64,000 nucleotides of DNA from Gemmatimonadaceae bacterium (GTDB lineage: Bacteria > Gemmatimonadota > Gemmatimonadetes > Gemmatimonadales > Gemmatimonadaceae), in contig JAICWO010000016.1 in assembly GCA_025934775.1 (NCBI GenBank), positions 62,001 through 126,000 on the forward strand. The letters are read 5' to 3'. Made by a program: the position numbers and the translations under genes. The notes below the pieces were generated by a model, which made no database searches, had not been told where the DNA came from, and saw nothing but the letters and a program-made list of their open reading frames with translations. Positions 34,712 through 43,503 of this stretch are shown piece after piece; position 1 is the first letter of the stretch, and every line of letters starts with the position of its first letter.

Positions 34712-35239
34712 TTACGGTTCGCGCGCCGCGGCTTCGGCGGCGGCTTCGGCCAGCGTGCGACGATCTTCGCGCCAGAGCACCCACGCGAGCAGGATCGCCC
34801 CGACCGTCACCGCGGAATCGGCGACGTTGAACGTCCAGAAGCGCACGTCCCCGACGCCGATGTCGATGAAATCGACCACGCCGGCCGCCGAACGCACGCG
34901 GTCGAGCAAGTTGCCGGCCGCGCCGCCGAACGCGAGACCCAGCGACAGCGCGCGCACGACCTCGCCCGGCTTGCTCTGGCGATACAGCCACCACAACACG
35001 ACGAGCGCAATCAGCGCGAACAGGCCGAACGCGTAGCGCGAGTAGTCGCCGAGCGACATGCTGAACGCCGCGCCGGGATTGAAGGCGAGCGTGAATCGCA
35101 CGACGCTGCCCACGATGTCATGCGGGACGTGCTCGGGCAGCAGATAGCGCACGGCGAGGGCCTTCGTGATCACGTCGAGCACGATCACGAGGACGGCCGC
35201 GGTCCAGAACACGCGGCCGTTATGGTTGGTTGAGCTCAT
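34712..35239 (-). CDS. lspA: Lipoprotein signal peptidase LspA, downstream paralogue
   Basis: LspA cleaves signal peptides of diacylglycerol-modified prolipoproteins in the inner membrane. The 175-residue product has four membrane segments and the family motifs FTLAFNPGAAF, GNLLDRV and FWTFNVADSAV; the catalytic Asp pair in NLLDR and NVAD is intact. A second lspA gene lies 12 bases upstream, so the organism has a tandem pair. Both look functional. Confidence 0.94.
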   Translation of the reverse strand: MSSTNHNGRVFWTAAVLVIVLDVITKALAVRYLLPEHVPHDIVGSVVRFTLAFNPGAAFSMSLGDYSRYAFGLFALIALVVLWWLYRQSKPGEVVRALSLGLAFGGAAGNLLDRVRSAAGVVDFIDIGVGDVRFWTFNVADSAVTVGAILLAWVLWREDRRTLAEAAAEAAAREP

Positions 35240-35251
35240 GTGGGTGGGATC

Positions 35252-35797
35252 TTACGAAAACTCCCCGGGTTCGCTCGTCACGGCGATCGGCGCATTCACC
35301 TGCGCGGGCGCCGGCTGGCTCTCGGCATCCTCGCCCCACAGCACCCAGGCGAGGAGAAACGCGCCGAGGCTCACCGCCATGTCCGCGACGTTGAACGTCG
35401 GCCAGCGCGAGTCGCCGAAGCCGATGTCGATGAAGTCCACGACCCCGAGCGGCGAGCGGACGCGGTCGATGAGATTGCCCAGCGCGCCGCCGCACACGAG
35501 CGCCAGGGAGAGCGTGCGGATCGCGTCGCCCGGCCTCGTGGTGACGTACAGCCGGCCAAGAATGAGCAGCGCGACCAGCGTCAGCACCATGAAGATCCAG
35601 CGCGAGTACTGGCCCACGTGCAGCCCGAACGCCGCGCCCGGATTGTAGACGAGGGTGAAACGAACCAGCTCACCGTAGACGTCGTGCGGCAGACGTTGCG
35701 GGACGAGCCGTGTCACGGCGAGCGCCTTCGTCACGGCGTCGACCGCCGCGACCACGACCAACACGGGCCAGAAAAGCCCTGCGTTACTTCTTTGCAT
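35252..35797 (-). CDS. lspA: Lipoprotein signal peptidase LspA, upstream paralogue
   Basis: A second LspA of 181 residues, with FTLVYNPGAAF, GNLIDRV and PTFNVADMAV; both catalytic aspartates are kept. By eye about half of aligned positions agree with the downstream paralogue, so the duplication is old. The C-terminal tail is Pro/Ala-rich. The ATG at 35797 overlaps the end of the traR/dksA gene by 14 bases. Confidence 0.93.
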   Translation of the reverse strand: MQRSNAGLFWPVLVVVAAVDAVTKALAVTRLVPQRLPHDVYGELVRFTLVYNPGAAFGLHVGQYSRWIFMVLTLVALLILGRLYVTTRPGDAIRTLSLALVCGGALGNLIDRVRSPLGVVDFIDIGFGDSRWPTFNVADMAVSLGAFLLAWVLWGEDAESQPAPAQVNAPIAVTSEPGEFS

Positions 35798-36209
35798 CTT
35801 CCTCGCGCTGTTTGCAATCGATGCAGTACCGGGCGTGTGGGAGCGCGTCCAGCCGGTCGAACGCAATCTCGTTGCCGCACTGATGGCACTTCCCGAAATT
35901 ATCGGGATCGCGGTACAGGCGGCGCAGCGCTTCGTCGATGTGCCAGAGGAAACGGCCCTCCGAGCTCGCGAACAGGAAGGCCTTCTCCCGCTCCATGGCG
36001 TCGGTCCCTTGATCGGCCATGTGGAACGAGTAGCTGCTCAAGTCGCCATCCGCCGACTGCGGCGTCGCACCAAACGCCTCCTCGTTCCGGCCGAGCTCCT
36101 TCAACACGCGTTTGCGCTCGTCCAGCAACCGCTTCTCGAAATGCTGAAGGTTCTTCTTGCTCATGCCCTTCGGCTTCTTGGTGGTGCTGGCGCTGTTGGT
36201 CGTCGGCAT
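35784..36209 (-). CDS. TraR/DksA-type C4 zinc-finger protein
   Basis: The 141-residue protein has a coiled-coil N-terminal half (FEKRLLDERKRVLKELGRNE) and a C-terminal C4 zinc finger (CHQCGNEIAF, then ARYCIDCK), the architecture of DksA/TraR proteins that bind the RNA polymerase secondary channel. Whether it acts as DksA on rRNA promoters or as another member is open. It lies two bases after ileS and overlaps lspA, an order seen in several phyla. Confidence 0.9.
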   Translation of the reverse strand: MPTTNSASTTKKPKGMSKKNLQHFEKRLLDERKRVLKELGRNEEAFGATPQSADGDLSSYSFHMADQGTDAMEREKAFLFASSEGRFLWHIDEALRRLYRDPDNFGKCHQCGNEIAFDRLDALPHARYCIDCKQREEDAKK

Positions 36210-36211
36210 CG

Positions 36212-39200
36212 CTACACTATCCTGGTAATGGCCACGCGGGCCGTGATTCCGTCGAGATCGATGGTCTGCATGTCCGCCCCTGGCGCTGTCGTCCGCGCGT
36301 CGCCGATGGGCAGGAACACGAGCTCGGCTGCCAACACTTCATCCGCGATCCGCGCCCCCTGGGCATCGATCACGTTCTGAACTTCGCGATCACCCTCGAC
36401 CGTCAAGTGGATGCGGTCGCTGACCGCGAACCCGAGCTCTTTTCGCATACGTTGTACCCGGCTGATGAGCTCTCGTGCGTAGCCTTCGAGCCGAAACGCC
36501 GGCGTGATCGTCGGATCGAGCGCCGCGAAAAAGCCCGCGTCCTCCTGCACCGCCAACTCGCCCGACGCGCGGTGGACGATCGTGACGTCGTCCGCCGTGA
36601 GCTCGTGCGAATTCCCATCAACGCTAACCACCAGCGGCTCCCCGCGCTCGAACCGGCGCAGATCGTCGCTCGTGAACGCTGCCACGGCCTGCGCGGCCAG
36701 TGGCGTCGCTTTCCCGAACTTCTTACCCAGCGAACGGAAATTCGGTTTCGATTCGAGCGTCACGAGGGAGTCACCGGACCTCGCGAACTCGACCTGCTTG
36801 ACGTTGAGCTCCGCCTCGAGGAGCGGAATCAGCGGCTCGAGCGCGGCGAGCGGCACGTTGGGGGCGACGCACACCATCCGGCCCAGCGGCTGCCGCACCT
36901 TGATCCCGATATCCTCGCGCACGGCTCGGCCAAGCCGCGCCAGCGTACGAATCGCCTGCATCGCGGTGTCGAGCGTGGCGTCGACCGCCTCGCTCCGCGG
37001 CGCGATGAACGGCGCCAGGTGCACGGACTCACCCGTCAGCTCGCGGTGCATCCAGTCGCTCACGAACGGGCAGAACGGCGCGAGCAGCCGGCAGACCGAC
37101 ACGAGCGCCTCGTGGAGCGTGGCGAAGGCGGCGCGGTTATCGGCGCTTCCCACGTCGTAGAACCGCGAACGGTTGAGCCGCACGTACCAGTTCGCGAGAT
37201 CGTCGTCGACGAAGTCGATGATGGCGCGTGCCGCGGTCGTCGCATCGTACGATCCGAGCGCCTCATCCACCGTACGCTCGAGCGATGCGAGCCGCGTGAT
37301 GAGCCAGCGGTCGATCACCGGCCGCTCGGCGGGCGACGGATCGTCGTCCGATGGCGACCAGCCGAAGTTCGCGTACTGGGCGAAGATTCCGCTGTAGACG
37401 TTCTTTAGCGTTCTCAAAAACCGGCCCGCCTGTTCGGCGAGCAGGCGCTCGTCGAAGCTGCGCGGCACCCACACGTTGCTCGATGCCACGAGGAAGAGCC
37501 GGACCGCGTCGACCCCGTGCCGGCCGATCACCTCCCATGGATCGACCACGTTGCCCTTGCTCTTGGACATCTTCTGGCCGTCGGCATCGAGCACGAGATC
37601 GTTGACGACCACCGCCTTGTACGGCGCGGCCACGCCTCGGTCGCCGTTGTTCGGCAGCGCGTCGCCCAGCCCCGTCGCGATCGCCAGCAGCGAGTAGAAC
37701 CAGCCGCGCGTCTGGTCCACGCCCTCGGCGATGAAGTCGGCCGGATACTGGCCCTCGATCATCTCGCGATTCTCGAACGGGTAATGCCACTGCGCGAACG
37801 ACATCGAGCCCGAGTCGAACCACGTGTCGATCACCTCGGCCGCGCGACGCATCGTTCCGCTGCACCCGGGCTGGCTGCACGCCCACGTGTAGCGGTCGAC
37901 GTGCGGCTTGTGTGGATCGAAATCGGAGGGGAGCGACTCGCCGACGTGCGCGGCCAGATCGGCATACCCGCCGATCGCCTCGACGTGGGCGTCATCCGCA
38001 CTGCAGATCCAGACTGGGAGCGGCGTTCCCCAGTACCGATCGCGCGAGATGGCCCAATCGATGTTGTTCTCGAGCCATTCGCCGAATCGGCCTTCGCCCA
38101 CCGATGCGGGGTGCCAGTCGACGCGCGCGTTGCGCGCGAGCATCGCGTCGCGCACGGCGGTGGTGCGGACGAACCACGACGTGCGCGCGTAGTAGAGGAG
38201 CGGCGTGCCGCAGCGCCAGCAGTGCGGATAGGGATGCGAGATCCGCTGCACCTTCCAGAGCACGCCGCGTTTTTTCAGCTCTTCGATCAGCAGCGGATCG
38301 GCGTCCTTGACGAACAAGCCGCCGGCGACGGGCAGACTCGCCGGAAACGCCCCGCGCGCGTCGACGGGCTGCAGGAACGCGAGATTGTGCCGCCGCCCCG
38401 CCGCATAGTCGTCCGCGCCGAAGGCAGGTGCCATGTGCACCACGCCGCTGCCATCCGTCGCGAGCACGAAGTCCTCGCCGACGACGATCTCGTGCGCCGC
38501 GCCATCCGGATACTCGATCCAGTCGAACGGCCGGCGGTAGCGCGATCCGACGAGATCGCGTCCCCGCAGCCGACCCACATGGGTCCATCGCGCGTCAAAA
38601 TCCTCGCCGAGGACGGCGCGGACGCGCGATTCGGCGAGGATGAGTGTTCTCTGATCTTTGTCTTCCTCGCGCCGCCGGAGCTCGACGTACTCCAAGTCCG
38701 GATGCACGGCGAGCGCCGCGTTCGACACGAGCGTCCACGGCGTGGTCGTCCAGACGAGGATGCGGCGGCCGCTCGGCGCGCCCTGCGCGTCGACCAGATC
38801 GAGCGCGACATAGACGCTCGGATCTTCCACGTCCTGATAGCCGAGGGCGAGCTCGTGGCTCGAGAGCGCCGTGCCGCAGCGCGGGCAGTACGGCAGGATC
38901 TTGTGCCCGCGATACAGCAGATTCTTGTCGAACAACGTCTTGAGCGCCCACCACACGCTCTCGACGTAGTCGTTAGAGAACGTGACGTACGGGTTCTCGT
39001 AATCGAGCCAGTAGCCGATCCGCGCGCTCAGCCGCTCCCAATCCGAACGGTACTTGAATACGCTCTCGCGGCAGAGCCGATTGAACTCGGCGACGCCGAG
39101 CGCTTCGATCTGCTGCTTGCCGCTGATCCCGAGCTGCTTCTCCACCTCGATCTCGACGGGCAGTCCGTGCGTGTCCCAGCCCGCTTTGCGCGAGACGCGG

Positions 39201-39451
39201 TAGCCCTTCATCGCGCGGTGGCGGCAGAAGAGATCCTTGATCGTGCGCGCGAACACGTGATGAATGCCGGGCCGGCCGTTCGCCGTCGGCGGCCCTTCAA
39301 AGAACACGAATACCGGCGCATCCGCCCGCGCGTCGAGCGTGCGGCGGAACAGCTCCTCCTCGTCCCAGCGCGCGAGCAGCTCGAGCTCGAGCTCGTCGGC
39401 GGGGCGTTCGGGCGGAAGCGGTTGATAGCGCATCGTGCTCGCCGCGGTCAT
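36212..39451 (-). CDS. ileS: Isoleucyl-tRNA synthetase, type 2
   Basis: IleRS charges tRNA-Ile. The 1079-residue product has the class I core, an editing (CP1) domain with WTTTPWTL, KMSKS signature, and a long anticodon-binding C-terminal region as in eukaryotic-like type 2 enzymes. The HIGH position (residues 62-65) reads GIHH rather than HxGH, a swapped motif reported in some type 2 IleRS. The start at 39451 shares ATGA with the end of the phosphorylase gene; a longer frame from 39559 is not needed. No T-box is present, since the gene lies within an overlapping run. Confidence 0.97.
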   Translation of the reverse strand: MTAASTMRYQPLPPERPADELELELLARWDEEELFRRTLDARADAPVFVFFEGPPTANGRPGIHHVFARTIKDLFCRHRAMKGYRVSRKAGWDTHGLPVEIEVEKQLGISGKQQIEALGVAEFNRLCRESVFKYRSDWERLSARIGYWLDYENPYVTFSNDYVESVWWALKTLFDKNLLYRGHKILPYCPRCGTALSSHELALGYQDVEDPSVYVALDLVDAQGAPSGRRILVWTTTPWTLVSNAALAVHPDLEYVELRRREEDKDQRTLILAESRVRAVLGEDFDARWTHVGRLRGRDLVGSRYRRPFDWIEYPDGAAHEIVVGEDFVLATDGSGVVHMAPAFGADDYAAGRRHNLAFLQPVDARGAFPASLPVAGGLFVKDADPLLIEELKKRGVLWKVQRISHPYPHCWRCGTPLLYYARTSWFVRTTAVRDAMLARNARVDWHPASVGEGRFGEWLENNIDWAISRDRYWGTPLPVWICSADDAHVEAIGGYADLAAHVGESLPSDFDPHKPHVDRYTWACSQPGCSGTMRRAAEVIDTWFDSGSMSFAQWHYPFENREMIEGQYPADFIAEGVDQTRGWFYSLLAIATGLGDALPNNGDRGVAAPYKAVVVNDLVLDADGQKMSKSKGNVVDPWEVIGRHGVDAVRLFLVASSNVWVPRSFDERLLAEQAGRFLRTLKNVYSGIFAQYANFGWSPSDDDPSPAERPVIDRWLITRLASLERTVDEALGSYDATTAARAIIDFVDDDLANWYVRLNRSRFYDVGSADNRAAFATLHEALVSVCRLLAPFCPFVSDWMHRELTGESVHLAPFIAPRSEAVDATLDTAMQAIRTLARLGRAVREDIGIKVRQPLGRMVCVAPNVPLAALEPLIPLLEAELNVKQVEFARSGDSLVTLESKPNFRSLGKKFGKATPLAAQAVAAFTSDDLRRFERGEPLVVSVDGNSHELTADDVTIVHRASGELAVQEDAGFFAALDPTITPAFRLEGYARELISRVQRMRKELGFAVSDRIHLTVEGDREVQNVIDAQGARIADEVLAAELVFLPIGDARTTAPGADMQTIDLDGITARVAITRIV

Positions 39452-40317
39452 AGCCGCTTCAGGACGCCGCGGACCACGGACGTGAGCCTGGGCTCCGCCT
39501 CGTTCGCCACGCCGATGATCTTCTCGACCGTCGCCGGCTCGAGCGCATCCGGCAGGCACATGTCGGTGACGATCGACAGCCCGAGCACGCGCATCCCCGC
39601 GTGCACGGCGACGATCACCTCGGGGACCGTCGACATCCCGACCACGTCCGCACCGATCGCCCGCAGCATCCGATACTCGGCGCGCGTCTCGAGGTTCGGG
39701 CCGCTCACCGCCACGTACACTCCTTCACGAAGTGTGATGCCCTCGTCCATCGCCACGCGGCGCGCGAGCGCGCGCAGGCCGCCGTCGTACGTCGCCGAAA
39801 GATCCGGAAAGCGCGGCCCGAGCCGGTCGTCGTTCGGGCCGATCAAGGGACTGTCGCCGAGCAGGTTGATGTGATCGGCGATCAGCATCAGGTCGCCCGC
39901 CGACCAGAGCGGATTGAGGCCGCCGCACGCGTTCGACACGACGAGCGTCTCCGCGCCAAGCGCGCGCAGCACACGCACCGGAAAGGTCACCTGGCGGAGC
40001 GTATATCCCTCGTACCGATGGAAGCGCCCCTGCATCGCGACGACGGTCTTGCCGCCGAGGGTGCCGCAGAGCAGCCGTCCCGCGTGCGACTCCACCGTCG
40101 ATAGCGGGAAACCGGGTACGTCGCCGTACTCGATCACGGTCGGCGACTCGATCTCCGAGGCGAGACGGCCAAGACCGGTGCCGAGGATGATCGCCACCTC
40201 CGGGCGCGTCGACCAATGCGTGCGGACGATCGACGCCGCCTCCTCGATCGATTCGTGCGCGTGAAGGTCCGGCGCGCTGGCGCGCGCCGTGGGGAAGGTC
40301 GTATTCATGTTGATCAT
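39448..40317 (-). CDS. Purine nucleoside phosphorylase (trimeric, PNP-II type)
   Basis: The 289-residue enzyme phosphorolyses inosine and guanosine (or methylthioadenosine) in purine salvage. Signatures: IILGTGLGRLA, VESHAGRLLCG, MQGRFHRYEGY, VSNACGGLNP, SGPNLETRAEYRML and GMSTVPEVIVAVH, all of the PNP/MTAP class. GMSTVPEV with the preceding E and a later DMCLPDALEP favour PNP over MTAP. Two ATGs (40317 and 40308) are possible; the first overlaps the divIVA stop. Confidence 0.93.
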   Translation of the reverse strand: MINMNTTFPTARASAPDLHAHESIEEAASIVRTHWSTRPEVAIILGTGLGRLASEIESPTVIEYGDVPGFPLSTVESHAGRLLCGTLGGKTVVAMQGRFHRYEGYTLRQVTFPVRVLRALGAETLVVSNACGGLNPLWSAGDLMLIADHINLLGDSPLIGPNDDRLGPRFPDLSATYDGGLRALARRVAMDEGITLREGVYVAVSGPNLETRAEYRMLRAIGADVVGMSTVPEVIVAVHAGMRVLGLSIVTDMCLPDALEPATVEKIIGVANEAEPRLTSVVRGVLKRL

Positions 40318-40853
40318 TCTTTAACGAGCGATCCCATCCACTCGGGCGAGCCGCCGCCAGCGTCGCGTTGACTCGCGTCGGTCACGGACGTCTGCTCGGC
40401 GGCCGTGATCTCCGAGAGCTGGCGCTCGACCAGGGTGCGGATCTGCGCGAGATAGGCGCGCCGCGCGCGCTCGAGCGTGCCGAGTTGATCTTCCATGCGG
40501 CGAATTTCCGTGCGCGCCTGGTCGAGCAGACGCTCCGCATCGCTTCGCGCCTCGCGGATGATGAGCTGCCCCTCTTTCTCGGCCTGTTCGCGGATCTCCG
40601 CGCGGAGCTGCTGCGCCGAGATGAGCGCTTCGTTGATCGCCTTGTCCCGCTCGCGGAACGCGCGGAGCTGCTCGTGAAAGCCGCGCGCCTTGGCGTCGAG
40701 ATCCTGGTTCACCCGCGTGAGCCGCTCGAGCTCCTCGGCGACCTGATCGCGAAACTGGTCGACGCGCTCCGGATCGTAGCCGCCGATCGCCTTCTTGCCG
40801 AACTCGTAGCGCCGAACGTCGAGCGGCGTGAGATGAAACGTCTCGTCGATCAT
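40314..40853 (-). CDS. DivIVA domain protein
   Basis: The 179-residue protein begins with the DivIVA lipid-binding motif: FHLTPLDVRRYEFGKKAIGGYD, then PERVDQFRDQV, followed by a long coiled coil (RVNQDLDAKARGFHEQL to about residue 155) and a short polar tail. DivIVA-like proteins recognise curved membranes at poles and septa. Given a polarity GTPase in the same gene run it may serve cell polarity, but this is only inference. Overlaps yggS and the phosphorylase by four bases each. Confidence 0.88.
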   Translation of the reverse strand: MIDETFHLTPLDVRRYEFGKKAIGGYDPERVDQFRDQVAEELERLTRVNQDLDAKARGFHEQLRAFRERDKAINEALISAQQLRAEIREQAEKEGQLIIREARSDAERLLDQARTEIRRMEDQLGTLERARRAYLAQIRTLVERQLSEITAAEQTSVTDASQRDAGGGSPEWMGSLVKE

Positions 40854-41533
40854 GCGGGCCTCGCTCCGAAGAGAACCGTTCCGAGGCGGACAAACGTCGC
40901 CCCTTCCTCCACCGCGACCTCGTAGTCGTTGGACATCCCCATCGACAGCTCGGTCGCGGCAAAGCCGGCGGCGCACAGCGCATCGCGCAGGCCGCGCGCG
41001 CCGCTGAACACCTTGCGCAGCGTACGCTCGTCGGCATCCAACGGTGCCATCGACATCACGCCGCGCAGTTGGATACCCGGCATGCCGCGCAGGCGTTCGG
41101 CCTCGCGCTCGGCGTCCGCTGGCGCGAAGCCGCCCTTGCTCTCCTCGCCGACCACGTTGACCTGGAGCAGCGCGTTCACGGGGCGGCCGGACGCCTCACC
41201 GACTTCGTTGACCGCGTCGGCGAGACGGCTGCTATCCAACGAGTGTAGAAGCTCGAACCTGGGAAGGGACTTCACCTTGTTCCGCTGCAGATGCCCGATG
41301 AGATGCCACCGCACGGGCGCCGAAACCGCGTCCATTTTCGGAAGCGCCTCCTGCACCCGGTTCTCGCCAACATCGCCGAGCCCGGCGTGGTATGCGGCCT
41401 GGACTGCCTCGGGGCCGTGCGTCTTGGTCACCGCCACGATCGTCACCGCTTGTCCATGAGCGCCGCGTGCCTTGGCGGCCTCGATTTTCTGACGCACTTC
41501 GAGCAGCCGGTCCGGAAGGTCTGGAAACGGCAT
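40850..41533 (-). CDS. Pyridoxal phosphate homeostasis protein, YggS family
   Basis: The 227-residue protein has the PLP-binding fold-type III barrel: VTIVAVTKTHG with the Schiff-base lysine, GENRVQEALPKM, WHLIGHLQRNKVK and LSMGMSNDYEVAVEEGATFVRLG. Family members bind PLP and help keep its level steady, with no known enzyme activity. Neighbouring divIVA is reminiscent of the yggS-sepF-divIVA division region of other bacteria. Confidence 0.94.
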   Translation of the reverse strand: MPFPDLPDRLLEVRQKIEAAKARGAHGQAVTIVAVTKTHGPEAVQAAYHAGLGDVGENRVQEALPKMDAVSAPVRWHLIGHLQRNKVKSLPRFELLHSLDSSRLADAVNEVGEASGRPVNALLQVNVVGEESKGGFAPADAEREAERLRGMPGIQLRGVMSMAPLDADERTLRKVFSGARGLRDALCAAGFAATELSMGMSNDYEVAVEEGATFVRLGTVLFGARPA

Positions 41534-41544
41534 AAGACACCAAG

Positions 41545-43503
41545 TTACCGTAGGTTACAAAGCGAATCAAGGGAAGCGACTTGAGCCGCGCTGGGCGATC
41601 GCGCGAGCATCATCGCGGGACACGATAGCACCCCTTGGAAGTACTCGTGAATCGGATCGATCGCCGGGTGAACGACCGCTCCGCGCTGCCATGCGGCAAT
41701 CGACCGGGCAGCGCTCCGAACCGCGGCCGTATCAACGAGGGCTTTCGACGAGTCCGCCGCCGGAAGCGCCACGCCCCCGGCTCCGTCATCGACCGCGACC
41801 AGCCCGACGATGGTGGGGCGGACGAGAAGCCGATGACGATGCTCGTAGGTGACGGTGAGCGCCGCGGCAACGGGCCGGCCGGCGGCGCGCGCCGCCGCTG
41901 CGACGTCGGCCGCGATTCCGACGACATCGGGGCCCGAGTGGTCGAAGACGAGCTTGGCCCGCCGCTCGATCTCATCGGTGTACCACGGCGCGGCGAGGAG
42001 CGGCATCGTCACGACCAGCACGTCGGGCCGGAATCTTTCGACAGTTTGCTCATACCACAATGGATATGTGTCGTTGTCTCCGGCCACGAAGAGAACCGCA
42101 TCCTTCGGCAGTGGCCCGAGCAGCGTGCGCGCGACTTCGCGCGGCATGCTCGCCTCCGGCTCGGCGCGGCGGTTCATCGGTCCCCAGTTGAGCGCGATGG
42201 GGAGCGCCGCGATCACCAGTCCGAGTGCACGCGGGAGCGACAACCGCTGCGCGAGGCGCGTCGCGCCGAGGCCGGTCCAGATTCCCCACGCCCAGAAGCC
42301 GAGCACGAAGAAATAGTCGCGGTCGCGGGCTTCATGTCGCGCGTCCTCGGGAATGAAGTTCCACGCGAACGACCGGCCCGCACGCAAGTTCAAATAGAGC
42401 ACGACACCGAGGGAGCCACACAGGAAGAGCAGCGCAACGGCGCGCCACCGCCGCCGATCGTGCACCCGCTGCCAGATCGCGCCGTAGACCGCGAGGGCCG
42501 CGAATACGACCGTCGCGACGACGCGCGCGATGGTCGGTATGACCGTGGGCCCGAGCGACAGCGCGAATTGCCAGTCCGCGTACTCGAACCAGTTCGCGAT
42601 CTGAAGCCAGATCGGCGCCTCGCGCGGATAGACTCCTTGAACGTCGTACTGCCGCCGCCCGATCACGTACGCGAGTTGATGCCAGCTCGAGGGATCGGCC
42701 TGATTGATTCGCGGATCGTGGCGCGCGCGAACGAGCAGAAACAGGAGCGCGGACATCGCCGCCACGATCGCCAGCAGCGCCAGGGCGGCGTCGCGCACGC
42801 GGAGCCGGATCGCGCGATCCGTTGGCAGGAACGGCGTCGCGGCGAGCAGCACGAATCCGAGCCCAACGAGCGCGAGCGAGAGCCTCGCCACGCCCGCCGT
42901 GGCAATCGCCGTCGCGAGGAGCGCGACGCCCGCGCTCCAATCGATGCCGCCGTCGCCGCGATCGGCCGCCAGATAGATGACCACCGGCGCCGCAACGAGC
43001 GCACTGAGATGGAGCGGCACCGACATCGCCGTGAGATACGCCGCGAGCACGAGCCACCGGCGCTCGCCGCTCCGCCCCGCTCGATCCGCGACCGCGATGG
43101 TGATCAGCGCGAGCGCGAGCGACGCCGCGTAGACCTCCGTCTCGGTCGCGTTCTGCCAGACGGACGACATGCCGCCGGCCGTGATCGCCGCCGCGACCGC
43201 GAACCAGACGGACGCGTCGTCGCGCGATAGCCACCAGACCGTCACGCCAGCCGCCGTCGCGGTGCACGCCGAGGAGAACAGATTGCTCGCGAACGCGAAT
43301 GGCAGGAGCACGCCGAGCGCGCGCGTCCACGCGCCGAGCGCGATCATGAACACCGGCGTGCCCGGCGGATGCGGAATCCCGAGCGCGTGCGCCGCGGCGA
43401 GGAATTCGCCGGAGTCCCAGAACGTGAGTCCCGGCGCGGCCGTCGCGGCGTACACGGCGAACGCGCCGATGCCGACGCCGAACGCCGCGCGGCGCGCGGT
43501 CAC
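41545..43503 (-). CDS. DUF2723 polytopic membrane glycosyltransferase-like protein
   Basis: The 652-residue product has about eleven membrane segments. The N-terminal TAAPGLTFWDSGEFLAAAHAL followed by GIPHPPGTP is the DUF2723 signature, a family related to dolichyl/polyprenyl-phosphate-dependent (GT-C) mannosyltransferases; WDSGE carries the acidic residue typical for the first loop. The C-terminal 200 residues are soluble and include GDNDTYPLWYEQ. The start is GTG at 43503, overlapping cdaA in GTGA. The sugar and target (protein or lipid) are unknown. Confidence 0.88.
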   Translation of the reverse strand: MTARRAAFGVGIGAFAVYAATAAPGLTFWDSGEFLAAAHALGIPHPPGTPVFMIALGAWTRALGVLLPFAFASNLFSSACTATAAGVTVWWLSRDDASVWFAVAAAITAGGMSSVWQNATETEVYAASLALALITIAVADRAGRSGERRWLVLAAYLTAMSVPLHLSALVAAPVVIYLAADRGDGGIDWSAGVALLATAIATAGVARLSLALVGLGFVLLAATPFLPTDRAIRLRVRDAALALLAIVAAMSALLFLLVRARHDPRINQADPSSWHQLAYVIGRRQYDVQGVYPREAPIWLQIANWFEYADWQFALSLGPTVIPTIARVVATVVFAALAVYGAIWQRVHDRRRWRAVALLFLCGSLGVVLYLNLRAGRSFAWNFIPEDARHEARDRDYFFVLGFWAWGIWTGLGATRLAQRLSLPRALGLVIAALPIALNWGPMNRRAEPEASMPREVARTLLGPLPKDAVLFVAGDNDTYPLWYEQTVERFRPDVLVVTMPLLAAPWYTDEIERRAKLVFDHSGPDVVGIAADVAAAARAAGRPVAAALTVTYEHRHRLLVRPTIVGLVAVDDGAGGVALPAADSSKALVDTAAVRSAARSIAAWQRGAVVHPAIDPIHEYFQGVLSCPAMMLARSPSAAQVASLDSLCNLR

